From Schistocerca nitens (taxonomy: Eukaryota; Arthropoda; Insecta; Orthoptera; Acrididae): a DNA stretch of 64,000 nt. The notes beneath the pieces are model-generated. The model was not told the DNA's origin. It worked only from the letters and a program-made list of their open reading frames with translations, and did no database searches. This document shows positions 52,134 to 62,769 of this stretch, one piece after another. The number at the start of each line of letters is the position of its first letter. Positions within the stretch are counted from its first letter, which is position 1. Location: the NCBI RefSeq assembly GCF_023898315.1, contig NC_064614.1:75838501-75902500 (forward strand), written 5' to 3'. The translations under genes were made by a program, and so were the position numbers.

Positions 52134-52791
52134 CCGAGCGGTCTAAGGCGCTGCAGTCACGGACTGTGCGGCAGGTCCCGGCAGAGGTTCGAGTTCTCCC
52201 TCGGGCATGGGTGTGTGTGTTTGTCCTTAGGATAATTTAGGTTAAGTAGTGTGTAATCTTAGGGATTGATGACCTTAGCAGTTGAGTCCGATAGGATTAC
52301 ACATACATTTGAAAATTTTTTGTGTTGTGTCTAGCTCATAAAGCATAGACACAATGAGGTAGCTAGGTGCACGCTAAACTAACGCAGACGGGCTTGAAGT
52401 TCTGGAACATGAGACTTATTAATGAATAAGAAGAAAAGTACGTAGATGTTACTTAACTTTTATTCTCTTGTTGGAATACATCTCTTGAATAGTAGTAAGC
52501 TATAAGCACTGATACAAATGGCGCCTTGCTAGGTAGTAGCTATGGACTAAGCTGAAGGCTATTCTATCTGTCTCTCGGCAAATGAGAGGAAGGCGTCGTA
52601 CTTCTGGTCGCAAGCAATGTCGTCCGTACAACTGGGGCGAGGTCTAGTCCGTGTCTTGTGACCTGCCATGTGGTGGCGCTAGGTTTGCGATTACACAGTG
52701 GCGACACGCGGGTCCGACATGTACTACAGGACCGCGGCCGATTTAAGTTACCACCTAGCAAGTGTGGTGTCTAGCGGTGACACCACATTTT
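52134..52791 (+). repeat. tRNA-derived SINE interrupted by an LTR
   Basis: CCGAGCGGTCTAAGGCGCTG (A-box side), CAGAGGTTCGAGTTCTCCCT (B box), CTTAGGATAATTTAGGTTAA, then a tail ATTTGAAAATTTTTTG into which an LTR (52323-52787) has inserted. A perfect 14-bp duplication, GGGTCTAAGGTCTG, flanks the whole (52120-52133 and 52792-52805). It proves that the SINE landed first and the LTR later. Confidence 0.92.
52323..52787 (-). mobile_element. solo LTR, related to 37261-37807, reversed
   Basis: Starts TGTTGTGTCTAGCTCATAAA and ends AGCGGTGACACCACA on the plus strand; on its own strand it runs TGTGGTGTCACCGC to AGACACAACA, i.e. TG...CA. A perfect 5-bp duplication, TTTTG, lies at 52318-52322 and 52788-52792. 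It shares blocks with the LTR at 37261 (CTAGGTGGTA, AATCGGCCGCGGTCC, CCCCAGTTGTAC, AATAAAAGTTAAGTA-type end of transcript) but differs in length (465 against 547 bp), so it is a sister family. No internal region remains. Confidence 0.9.
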
Positions 52792-52805
52792 GGGTCTAAG
52801 GTCTG

Positions 52806-52915
52806 ATATATTTGACGCTGTTGTAGGCACAGTGGCTGTACACTGTTTCCAGTATTAGGAGCCTGAGGACAGCTCCAGTTCCCAGATTTTAATATAGATG
52901 TAGATGCAGGAAGCC
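52806..52915 (+). repeat. dispersed repeat X, copy 3
   Basis: TTTGACGCTGTTGTAGGCAC, TATTAGGAGCCTGAGGACAG and TAATATAGATGTAGATGCAG match the copies at 48865 and 50769. It lies directly before a CpG-rich tract. Confidence 0.65.
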
Positions 52916-53300
52916 GCGCCAGAATGTCGGCTGGTCGCCAGGGGGAGCCCCCACCCCCAGGACTAGCAGCCGGCAGAGGGGGACTGCGCGGGGCGGGGGG
53001 CAGCGGCGGTCGTCGCCTGCAGAGTGCGGCCCAGACGGACGGCGGACGGCGGACGGCGGCGCTATGTGTGGGGCGGCGCAATCAGCGGCCCGCAAGACAA
53101 ATACGCCGCCTAGGCCCGCCCCGGCCCGCCGGCTTCCAGCTTCCAGCGTGCCTCCAGCCCGCCTCCAGCCGCCGCCCGGACAGATTGAGATATCGTGCGC
53201 GCGCCGCGCCAGATTGGGGGCGACCCTCCCAAGCCATGTCGCAAACAAAAGAGTGCCGACGCGCAGATTGAGTTGCGAGGAGGCGTCGCGTCCGGATGTC
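52916..53300. other. strongly CpG-rich tract
   Basis: The most GC-rich part of the window, with very frequent CpG and a triple GGACGGC heptamer near 53035. Long overlapping frames on both strands (for example 52924-53271, 53064-53606, 52889-53248) are Pro/Arg/Ala-rich and lack any recognisable domain, as expected of composition. It is the best candidate here for a host promoter or first exon, but no downstream exon was found. Confidence 0.45.
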
Positions 53301-53316
53301 GGCCCGCCTGCCAGAG

Positions 53317-53319
<3 letters not shown>

Positions 53320-53363
<44 letters not shown>
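53320..53363. repeat. (GT)n microsatellite
   Basis: About 21 GT units following the CpG-rich tract. Confidence 0.95.
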
Positions 53364-53364
<1 letters not shown>

Positions 53365-55479
53365 AGCTACAGCCAGTAGTAGTGTGGTGGGTTCGTTGCC
53401 CGTCGATTGGCGTCCGCATGGTCTTAGGCGTAGCCAGATTTTATTGGTCCACCGCTATCGGCTTGCATTTCCGAAACGCGACATTGTCTCTATCCTTACC
53501 TGTGAGAATTTGTCAACAAAATCAACATAGCGAGATCGATGGGAAATGGAAAACGAAATCTAAAGCCTCTACCTGCAGTTTGAGTTCAGCCTATCAAGAG
53601 AACTGAAAATAACCAGAGGTAAGCTGCATTTGTTTGTAATATTTTTCATATAGAAATTTTCGTTACGCCTTCTCAAGGGCAAGAGGAATTTTAAGTTGAA
53701 GAGAGAAAGTATGGTAATTGAAGCATATGAAATAGAGGTAACATAGAAATTTCAAATTATTAATCGTGCTGTTTTTCTTAGGACATCTATACATACAGGG
53801 AGTTAGGGATATAAGAGCAGATATTTTCATTCAGGGAAATGTATTGAAAACCATTACGTCAGTACTGACTTCATTTGAGGATTAATAATTATGGCTATTA
53901 GGGGCAGTATGTTTTATGGGAGTTAGTTCCTTCACATACATGTGGCAAGAGAAACCATTAAAGAAAGGGGCTTGGGGTTTGCTCGTATAGTTATAAACGG
54001 TCATCTCTAGCACTCAGTCTTTAAACGTTCAGTAGAGTTACATGTGCCTGGCGTATATAACTAACACTATGTAACCAGATGCATTTCTGAAGGATGGAAA
54101 GAGCTTCAATGAATCATCTCATAGCCCGTCTAACCCCACTGAGAACACCCTAAGGAAATCCATGCTCAGAAATTACTCGCCCATATGTGCAAATATCTTG
54201 ACGTATATGATCACAACAGATTTCAAACTGAAGCTCTTAAATTCCTATGGTACACGATCCTGATGTGTAATCCGTTATTAATCTCTCCCCCTCGCTCTTA
54301 TTTTCGTTTTTGATTTCTACATTTGTATATTTTCAATTATATCTTGCGCATGTCTTTTTCTTTATTGAGTGAGTCCGTCCTCAGTATCTGAGTGGTCAGC
54401 GCGACAGACTGTGAATCATATTGCCACACGGCATTATTATTTATTGAGTGAGTGCTGTCAGTGGATCTTTACCCGTTGATTCTCTACAGTAACAGAACTG
54501 TTGCCCCTAATTCCAATGCTTTCTAATTTATTAAATGTGTGGGCCTTTTTGTTAATTCACATTTATGGGTCTCTATGAAGCAGTACATTTCTTTAATTCT
54601 ATCTTCAGTCGACTCCTATTTTGGCAGTGTCGTGGTGACTCTTACTGTCCTTAATTTCAACTGTGCCACCATCACTGTGATCAGTGCCATCAGTGTCAAG
54701 GCGAATTAAGCTTGCAGTAGGAAAAGCATCTGATGTATTTGGCAGCGATTAGGACAGCGAAGAAGGCTGATGGGATGCTCGTTTTGAGCTACACCGATGG
54801 GCCCAGGCCCCATTTTAACAAAAGTCATCATTTTTCGTAGGACACTGTGCCAGAATGCAGACTAATGTGAAAGTATAGTAATTTTTCGGTGAAGAACATT
54901 TTGTCAGAATTCAGACTACACTGATTTATAAATCTCTGGAAATTATTCTTCACTGATACTCTATTTTCGATCGTACAACAGTTATCATCAGAACTTATAA
55001 TGTTATAGTAGGGTATTCAATACGTTTGTTGATCAGACTAGATTAAGTCGATAGTACCTACCCACAAATACCTCATGAAATCGCATTTTCATTACCAGTA
55101 GTTTCAAAGGGACGGCGTAACAGACTTTACACAAATTTCTACAAATAATTTACGTCTACGGAGTGGAGTAGCAAATAAAAGAATAAGCAAATAAATTTCG
55201 TAAAAAATATTTCGCAAAAATCAACAACATTTTCGCATTTTAGTGCGTAAAAAATTTTGCTTTATTGTATCACGTCTTTCGTTGTCGTCTCCGGGTAATT
55301 CTTTCAAGGTTGTATCGATGGAGTCTGTTTTTGAGTTACGGACCTATCTAGACAGACCTCCCTACATTATAATTTCTTTCTAGACAATCAATGAATAATA
55401 CGTCTGAAATCTTAAAATATATCAGATTACTTTCCTTTGCGTTCGTTCTTACGCCATCATAAACAATTGTGGTGATTAC
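53364..55479. other. unassigned DNA
   Basis: No gene recognised in about 2 kb. At 54378-54425, CTCAGTATCTGAGTGGTCAG then CGCGACAGACTGTGAATCAT matches the tRNA-like head of the SINE at 13442-13684, so a small SINE-head fragment is likely there. Confidence 0.45.
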
Positions 55480-56885
55480 TTCGAAAGGCATGAAGTATGG
55501 ATGAAGTAAGTGTCGAAATGGTGAAGGCAGCAGGGTACGATCGGAAATAGTGGCTGTGTCGTGTGAATGGGGTGGTGGGGAATGAGAAGACTTCAAAGAT
55601 TGGAAGAGGGCATTAACTGTCCATATGTTAAAGACAGGAAGTAAAAAGAACTGTAGAAACTACAACGTACTTACGCTGATACCACACTAAGCCAAGTTAT
55701 ATAAAAGATCCTCTAGAATAGAATCCGAACAAGGGTTGAGTTGGAATTGACAGAGGACAAAGATGGCTTCAGACCTTCCAGTTCAACTATTGACCTCATA
55801 TTTGTAGTGATGCAGCTGGGGGAACACCACTGAATTTGGGGAAGATCTTGGGATGGCCTTTCGCGATATAGAAAAGGCATCTGGTTGCGTCTGTAAGAAA
55901 AAGGTATGGGAAGCACTAGAAAAGAAGAGAGTGGGAAAAGAGACAACAAGGAGAGGAAAGGAGATGTCTGAAAGTGGGAAATTAATGGATGGATTGGTCC
56001 CACCAAACAAATGGGGTGTAACGGTGAGTACATTGTCACCTCTCCTCTTTGCTGTGGTCCGTTGACGAGATAATGACTAGGGTGGGAGAAAAAACTGAAG
56101 AAGAAAGATGGAACTAACGGTGTGCGCCGATGACTTGATGATGCGGGAAAACAGGGAGGAGGAGATTCAGGAACAGTTGGATGCTTGTGAAGAAACTGTA
56201 AGACAGTATGGAATAAAATTTAATGTAAGAAAATGTGACATCCTGGTGACAACTAGGAAGGAAGATAAACCAGTGTGCGAAACAAGCTTTGGAGGTGAAC
56301 AACTTAATAAGGCGGAAAATGTCATGTACTTGGGAAGTGTGATAAAGGAAAATGGACGAAATGAGAAAGAGATCAGTGAATGTGTCAGACAGGCTGAAGC
56401 ATTCCTGCGAAGTGTTAGAAGCCCGGTTTGGAACAAAGGCGTCCCACAAAAAAAGCAAGTAATATATAGAATTTCCACATCTCATTATTGACCTATGCAA
56501 CTGAAACATCGATAATGCAGAAAAAAGATGTAAGCAGATTACAGGCATGTGAAATGAAGTTTCTCAGAAGTAGGATAGGATTAATAAGGAGAAACAGGAT
56601 GAGGAATAAAACGGTAAGGGAAATAGCGAAAGAGAAACCCTTGCACAGCAGGATAGAAACATGGCTAAGATGGTATGGGCACTTAAAGAGAATGTACACA
56701 ACAGAATTCCATAGAAGATACATGAGATGGAGACGGGAAAGAAACGACCAAGAGGTAGACGAAGGGATAGATGTCTAAAAGGAGTGGGAGACTGTGTAGA
56801 AAAAGGAGGCGTACCCAGAAAGATGGTGAGAAATCACGACTAGACTGTGAGGCTTATGTCTCAAACAGAGTCATCCGAGGCCGGA
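55480..56885 (+). pseudogene. RTE-like LINE, separate family
   Basis: Broken reverse transcriptase. Early decayed blocks read NCRNYNVLTLIP and LTEDQYGFRPS-like, followed by MAFRDIEKASGCV (motif A, the second Asp of AFD replaced). Then come MELTVCADDLMMRENREEEI (motif C as CADD), EETVRQYGIKFNVRKCDILV and NVMYLGSVIKENGRNEKEIS, a stop, then YATETSIMQKKDVSRLQACE, MKFLRSRIGLIRRNRMRN and ETWLRWYGHLKRM. The late blocks are typical of RTE-type and related LINEs. The clade is not certain. It ends near GAGTCATCCGAGGCCGGAAT. Confidence 0.78.
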
Positions 56886-58269
56886 ATTTGTTAAAGATGC
56901 CAATGATGACCACGACTCTGAAATCATGTTCTCAAGCTCTTATTTCCTAAGCAATGTAGGAATAAAGACAAAAAAATGGATCAAGCTCATTAAGTATTTC
57001 TTTTTGTATAGAACTGGACGAAAATGTGAACAAAATAGGTGCAATGTCTACTTAAATAAGAAACTAAGTCTGTATTTAATGTCGGACCTATGTAAAGAAC
57101 GTGTGAGGTCTGTCCAAATCAACAAAACATGAAATACTGAGCAGGGAAATGCCTCCACATGTGACTTATTTAAGATACTTCGTTCTTCAACTCAGTCATT
57201 ACAATATTCCGAATGAATCATGGAGTTTGTTATAACTAAATACAAAAGTAGCCTTAAAATACAGGAAGTACTGGAAAAGTCATTAATGACATAACAGGGG
57301 TCCATATCCTGTCTACTTTTCTAACGTGCAGTTGTACTGTCATTGAGAAACCAACAAAATAAAAATGAAGATAATATTAGAAAAATATTTAAAGTAGGTC
57401 GCCTTGTAATTTTACATAGAAGTGAACCAGAAAATGTGACTCAATGTATAAGATGTGAGTCTGTGTGTGCGTGTGTGTGTGTGAGTGTGTTTGTGTGTTT
57501 CTGTGTGTGAGTCGGTGGGTAGTTAGGAGGAAATATGGCCTGATTTGGATTTGATTGTAGTGCCTTAATCATCGTACTACCTCACTCGGTTATTACTATT
57601 AATTTTGTACATGACTGACTAAAAAAATATTGCTGCAGTGTCTGGAAAAAAGTTGAAAAAGGCCAATCTCCTGGGGAACTCCAAGCTGATTATGATTTTA
57701 GAAGTTATAAGGAGGAAGAAAGGGGCCAATGGAAAAAAAACTCTTAAGTGAATTCTACGGCAGGTTAAGAGTCAGGGAAAGTTGCATCGCCAGAGAACAA
57801 AGGACGGTGCTCTATGCTAAATTTTTACACAGCTATCTTGTAATTTGCCGGTTAATTATGAATATGCAAATAGTTCCTCACTTCTGCGAAAAACAGTGAA
57901 AGTTTTAATGAGTCTCAGTCACAGCTAAGGTAAAAGTTGCGGTGCCTGGCAATTGGAAGAGTCTTGTAATCAACTGCTGCCCGTCGGGATTCCTTGGCAG
58001 AGGTGGCGGTGGCTAAGACGTTCCCACACCGCAAGTGCGCGCCAACTGAAACACTGCTTCATGGACACCTGTTCCAGGGAGTCAGAGATGTGCTCGTCAC
58101 TTTTAACTACTTAGGATCAAGTGACAACGAGACAACTGAGCGACACCAGAAATATTGTCTTCTTCTTTCACTGAGACTTCGCTAATACACGTCATATCTG
58201 TTGCGAAAACGTCTGTCCGTAATCATATGATACTTCAAAGGGTGGGGAACACATATAGATCAATATAAA
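56886..58269. other. unassigned DNA
   Basis: No gene recognised. Imperfect GT-rich sequence at 57465-57510. The latter part (57990-58269) may be the decayed 5' portion of the following LINE, but I could not show it. Confidence 0.45.
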
Positions 58270-58275
58270 TTTTAT

Positions 58276-58572
58276 GTGCATTTCGTGGAACTGTTTCAGC
58301 GTCACGATCGGCCTCATCTTAATACAGCCGTCAGGCGTAATAACATGAGACTTGGGGGTGCGCTGATGACAGAAGGCATGAGTCACATTTCAGTGGTGTC
58401 GGTGGAGTCTATCGGCAGGACGGGTTTCACTAGACATGGCCTACACCTCAACAGGTATGGGAAGGGGAGGTTGGCAAAACTTATAGGTGACAGCATAGGT
58501 GGGGGTGGTGGGATCACTCATGGGAAAATTCCGGTAGTTGTGGGTGTTAGAGCTGTACCTTTTTTAGATTGA
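58276..58572 (+). pseudogene. LINE ORF1 C-terminal remnant, SGNH/esterase-like
   Basis: Carries FQRHDRPHLNTAVRRNN and then SVESIGRTGFTRHGLHLNRY GKGRLAKLI. This pattern (RxDxP...N..V...N, then TRHGLHLN..GK..L) is the end of the SGNH-hydrolase-like domain found in ORF1 proteins of CR1-type LINEs, with the catalytic-type Asp/His pair normally near LHLN (here HGLHLN). The N-terminal part is missing or unreadable. The annotation as ORF1 is from the family pattern and its position just upstream of the endonuclease. Confidence 0.65.
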
Positions 58573-59087
58573 AGTCAGCTGATAGGTATTCCTGCTTAAG
58601 GGAAGTCTCTCTAACAAAGAAACCACTTTCTACAAAGCTTGGGTATACGATTAATGAGGGAATTAGTATATTTCATCAAAATATACAAGGTATTAGAGAT
58701 AAAGTTAGTGAACTGCTTATAGATGTTGACTCTGAAATTATTGGTATATCTGAACACTTCTTAAATAAGGAGATAATTCAGAGGCTTCCTTTACCAGGAT
58801 ACAGGTTGGCTGGCAGCTTTTCTAGGAGCTCTTTGCGGTGTGGGGGAGTAGCCATGTATGTGAAAAACGGTATCCCATTTGAGTCGATTGATGTTTCAAA
58901 GTACTGCACTGAAAAGGTGTTTGAATGTTGTGCAGGTGTGGTTAAATTTAGTGGAGCTAAACTTCTTACTGTTGTTATTTATAGATCCCCAGGCTCCGAT
59001 TTCACAACATTTTTGCTAAAGCTAGAGGAGGTTCTTGGTTCACTTTATAGGAAATACAAAAAGTTAGTTATATGTGGTGACTTCAAG
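58569..59087 (+). pseudogene. LINE endonuclease domain, frameshifted at GDF
   Basis: 172 codons. Shows the start of an AP-endonuclease-like domain (ISIFHQNIQGIRDKVSELLI with Asn38, then EIIGISEHFLNKE with Glu62) that nicks target DNA for reverse transcription. Next are GGVAMYVKNG, LLTVVIYRSPGSD and LVICGDF, then a stop. In relatives GDF is followed by N and further codons. Here the rest of the domain (DHD box, TTIDNIFV...GLSDHDAQI) is in the next frame (59074 onward), so a small deletion probably removed a few codons. Inactive as it stands. Confidence 0.88.
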
Positions 59088-61509
59088 TGATTGTGCAAGG
59101 AAAAGGATGCTGGTAGACCTCCTTAATTCATATAATCTTATGCAAACCGTATTCTTTCCAACGAGAGTGCAAGGGAACAGTAGAACAACCATAGACAATA
59201 TTTTTGTTCATTCGTCATTATTAGAAGGGCATTCTGTTAGCAAAAAGGTGAATGGCCTTTCAGATCATGATGCACAAATTTTAAGTCTAAAAGATTTTTG
59301 TGCTGCAACACATGTTAAATATAGTTACCAACTTTTTAGGAAAGCTGATCCAGTTGTTGTACAGACTTTTGTAAACCTTATCAAGGAACAAGAGTGGCAA
59401 GATGTTTATAGTGCTGATACAGTAGACGATAAATATAATGCTTTCCTCAAGACTTTTCTCGTGCTCTTTGAAAGTTGCTTTCCGTTAGAACGTTCAAAAC
59501 AGGGTACTAGCACAAACAGGCAGCCTGGGTGGCTGACTAAAGGGATAAGAATATCTTGTAGAACAAAGTGGCAATTATATCAAAACGCTAGAAACAGTCA
59601 CAATCTAAATGCAGCAGCCCATTACAAACAGTATTGTAAGGTGCTTAAAAAAGTTATTAGGAAGGCAAAAAGTATGTGGTATGCAGATAGAATAGCTAAG
59701 TCTCAGGATAAAATTAAAACCATATGGTCAGTCGTAAAGGAAGTGGCTGGTCTGCAGAGACAGGTCGAGAATATAGAATCAGTGCGTAGTGGGGATGTCC
59801 TTGTTACTGATAAGTCGCATATATGTACAGTACTTAATAATCACTTTCTGAATATAGTAGGTGAACTAAATAGAAACCTAGTCCCAACAGGGAATCATAT
59901 AGCGCTCTTAGAAAAAAGTGTTCCGAGACTGTTACCTGAAATGCTCCTCCATGATACTGACAAGAGGGAGATTGAGTTAATAATTAAATCACTAAAGACC
60001 AAGAACTCTCATGGATATGACGGGGTATCTAGCAGAATACTGAAGTATTGTTCCACGTATGTTAGCTCAGTACTTAGCCATATCTGTAACTTTTCCTTTA
60101 GGAGTGGTCGGTTTCCTGACCGATTAAAGTACTCGGTAGTGAAGCCACTTTATAAAAAGGGAGACAGGGATAATGTTGACAACTATAGACCTATTTCTAT
60201 GCCATCGGTGTTTGCTAAAGTTATCGAGAAGGTTGTATATACAAGGTTACTGCAGCATTTAAATTCACATAATTTGCTGTCAAATGTACAGTTTGGTTTT
60301 AGAAATGGCTTAACAACTGAAAATGCTATAGTCTCTTTTCTCTGTGAGGTTTTGGACGGATTAAATAAATGGTTGCGAACTTTAGGTGTTTTCTTTGATT
60401 TAACGAAGGCTTTTGACTGTGTTGACCACAAAATATTACTGCAGAAGTTGGAACATTATGGAGTAAGGGGAGTAGCTTACAATTGCTTCGCCTCCTACAT
60501 TAAGAACAGAAAGCAGAAGGTAATCCTCCGCAATATTGAGAGTGGTAATGATGTTCACTCCCAATGGGGCACAGTTAAATGGGGCGTTCCCCAAGGGTCG
60601 GTGCTGGGGCCACTGCTGTTTCTTATTTATATAAATGATATGCCTTCTAGTATTACAGGTGATTCAAAAATATTTCTGTTTGCTGATGACACCACCTTGG
60701 TAGTGAAGGATCTTGTGTGTAATATTGAAACATTATCAAATAATGTAGTTCATGATATAAGTTCGTGGCTTGTGGAAAATAATTTGATGGTAAATCACAG
60801 TAAGACTCAGTTTTTACAGTTTCTAACCCACAATTCAACAAGAACTGATATTTTAATCAGACAGAATGGGCATGTTATAAGCGAGACGGAACAGTTCAAG
60901 TACCTAGCCGTATGGATAGATAGTAAGTTGTTGTGGAAAGCCCATGTTCAGGATCTTGTTCAGAAACTAAATGCCGCTTTATTTACCATTAGAACAGTAT
61001 CTGAAATAAGTGACATTTCAACACGAAAAGGAGTATACTTCGCATACTTTCATACGCTTATGTCATATGGTATTATTTTTTGGGGTAATTCTTCTGATTC
61101 AAAAAGGGTATTTTTGGGTCAAAAACGGGCTGTTCGAGCTATGTATGGTGTAAGTTCGAAAACCTCTTGTCGACCCCTATTCAATAGTCTGGGAATTTTG
61201 ACATTGCCCTCGCAGTATGTATTTTCTTTAATGTCGTTTGTTGTTAGCAATATTAGCTTATTCCCAAGAGTTAGCAGCTTTCACTCAGTTAATACTAGGC
61301 AGAAATCAAATCTGCATGTGGAATGCACTTCCTTGACTCTTGTGCAGAAAGGAGTGCAGTATTCTGCTGCATCCATTTTCAATAAGCTACCACAAGAACT
61401 CAAAAACCTTAGCAGTAGCCCAAACACTTTTAAGTCTAAACTGAAGAGTTTCCTCATGGCTCACTCCTTCTATTCTGTCGAGGAGCTCCTGGAAGAGCTA
61501 AAAAATTAA
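59074..61509 (+). CDS. LINE reverse transcriptase ORF, long and uninterrupted
   Basis: 811 codons from the first ATG of the open stretch. This ATG is not the true start, because the frame begins inside the endonuclease domain: TTIDNIFVHSSLL and LSDHDAQIL (residues 39-70) are its last motifs. Reverse-transcriptase blocks: FRSGRFPDRLKYSVVKPLYK (about 350), NYRPISMPSVFAKVIEKVVY, VQFGFRNGLTTENAIV, motif A GVFFDLTKAFDCVDH (about 438), motif B VPQGSVLGPLLFLIYINDM (about 505), motif C LFADDTTLVV (about 535), then YLAVWIDSKLLWKAHV, FHTLMSYGIIFWGNSS and KLPQELKNLSSSPNTFKSKL at the C-terminus. All catalytic Asp residues are present. Long survival of the frame suggests a fairly recent insertion. It encodes the enzyme that copies LINE RNA into DNA at the target, and could also mobilise SINEs. 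Confidence 0.92.
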   Translation: MVTSSDCARKRMLVDLLNSYNLMQTVFFPTRVQGNSRTTIDNIFVHSSLLEGHSVSKKVNGLSDHDAQILSLKDFCAATHVKYSYQLFRKADPVVVQTFVNLIKEQEWQDVYSADTVDDKYNAFLKTFLVLFESCFPLERSKQGTSTNRQPGWLTKGIRISCRTKWQLYQNARNSHNLNAAAHYKQYCKVLKKVIRKAKSMWYADRIAKSQDKIKTIWSVVKEVAGLQRQVENIESVRSGDVLVTDKSHICTVLNNHFLNIVGELNRNLVPTGNHIALLEKSVPRLLPEMLLHDTDKREIELIIKSLKTKNSHGYDGVSSRILKYCSTYVSSVLSHICNFSFRSGRFPDRLKYSVVKPLYKKGDRDNVDNYRPISMPSVFAKVIEKVVYTRLLQHLNSHNLLSNVQFGFRNGLTTENAIVSFLCEVLDGLNKWLRTLGVFFDLTKAFDCVDHKILLQKLEHYGVRGVAYNCFASYIKNRKQKVILRNIESGNDVHSQWGTVKWGVPQGSVLGPLLFLIYINDMPSSITGDSKIFLFADDTTLVVKDLVCNIETLSNNVVHDISSWLVENNLMVNHSKTQFLQFLTHNSTRTDILIRQNGHVISETEQFKYLAVWIDSKLLWKAHVQDLVQKLNAALFTIRTVSEISDISTRKGVYFAYFHTLMSYGIIFWGNSSDSKRVFLGQKRAVRAMYGVSSKTSCRPLFNSLGILTLPSQYVFSLMSFVVSNISLFPRVSSFHSVNTRQKSNLHVECTSLTLVQKGVQYSAASIFNKLPQELKNLSSSPNTFKSKLKSFLMAHSFYSVEELLEELKN

Positions 61510-61892
61510 GCAAATTCCAGTGTTACATTCTTGATTTTCTTTATTTAAACTAACGACTTGTCGCCTGAATATGTTCCTTATATTTCATTTCATTCTGTTT
61601 CTACAATCGTGTTATAACTTCATGTATTGACTCGTTCCATGACCATGGAGACTTCTCCTAAATGTGGTCCCACGGAACAATAAATAAATAAATAAATAAA
61701 TAAATGTACCTGGCGTTGGTGCGTTTTACTAGCGGGAAGCTTGGCTTTATTTTGTCTTTCAGTAGATGCTGCAACAAGTGAAGGCCAATAAGGGCTGTTC
61801 TTCAGGTCGACATAGTTGTTCGACCTTACAACAGGTAACGCTTCACTGGCGCATAGTCCTTAGCAGGGTCACCGTCATAGTCTTATCTGCTC

Positions 61893-62240
61893 ATTACAAA
61901 TGCCAGTACAGAATCTTATGCAACTTCATCGCTTCCAGAACTAAAGAAAATATTCTGGATTGTGACGTAAAATGGATTCTGGCATGGCAATATAAAGTTA
62001 CAGTGGGCATATGGATCTTGTCAGATATTTGAGAGTGCCTAAAGCTAAAGGAGAAAGCCAATAAATAAATAAATATTACAAATGCCAGTACAGAATCTTA
62101 TGCAACTTCATCGCTTCCAGAACTAAAGAAAATATTCTGGATTGTGACGTAAAATGGATTCTGGCATGGCAATATAAAGTTACAGTGGGCATATGGATCT
62201 TGTCAGATATCTGAGAGTGCCTAAAGCTAAAGGAGAAAGC
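61893..62240 (+). repeat. 166-bp direct duplication around a 16-bp (AATA)n tail
   Basis: Copy 1 (61893-62058) and copy 2 (62075-62240) differ at one base (T/C near the end). Between them lies only CAATAAATAAATAAAT (62059-62074). This equals the 3' tail of the LINE ending at 61703. The arrangement is that of a retroposon insertion consisting of nothing but a tail, flanked by a 166-bp target duplication, or of a tandem duplication with filler DNA. Confidence 0.92.
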
Positions 62241-62769
62241 TTACGTGCAGATTATTTTGAAGAGACAGTAATGTACCTACACTTTCTGAAAGCCGTTGTC
62301 CTTACTACCATTTTTAGAAGTTATATGAAGTTTTATGTTTTTCAGCTAGGAAAGTTGGTGCAACAAATACGAGGATCTGTTATTCGAGATTGTCTCAAAA
62401 AGCTTTCAAACGGGGGACTTCACTTTGAAATCCAGAAAGGCGTTATCACATTAACAAGGAAGGCATCTATGGATAAATGGGAAAACTAATGGTCACTTTG
62501 TCGGACAAGTCCCGTTGCAAACCGTTGACTGAAATAAGAATAGGAATAGGAAAAGAAGATGATCTTGAGTAACACCGGTTTTGTTTGAGGGAAGGAGAAG
62601 TACAAGGGAAGCAATTTGAATGTTGTGTTTGGTTGCAAAATCAAGCCCCCTAATTTTCACGACAGGAACACTTAAATAGTTGATATTGTCTAACTCTTGG
62701 TTAGTAAATACTGTAAAAACGTGGCGCTGACAAAATGGGCTCAGAGAACAATCTAGTGCAACTAAACAT
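62241..62769. other. unassigned DNA
   Basis: The open frame at 62193-62489 (98 codons) begins in the duplicated segment and has no domain I recognise. No other feature. Confidence 0.45.

Larger units (their letters stand above)
58270..61703 (+). mobile_element. CR1/Jockey-like LINE, nearly complete 3' part
   Basis: In order: the end of ORF1 (58276-58572), an apurinic-type endonuclease (58569-59087), a reverse transcriptase (59074-61509), a ~170-base 3' untranslated region, and an (AATA)n tail at 61678-61703. The tail type and gene order are those of CR1/L2/Jockey-group LINEs. The endonuclease and reverse transcriptase have been separated by a frameshift near 59085. The 5' end and target duplication were not found. 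Confidence 0.88.

Noticed and set aside
52889-53606. Overlapping Pro/Arg/Ala-rich frames on both strands
   Set aside because: The tract is very GC-rich, so stops are rare in all frames; no domain, and no agreement on one strand.
62193-62489. A 98-codon gene
   Set aside because: It begins inside the 166-bp duplication and shows no known domain; kept only as unassigned sequence.
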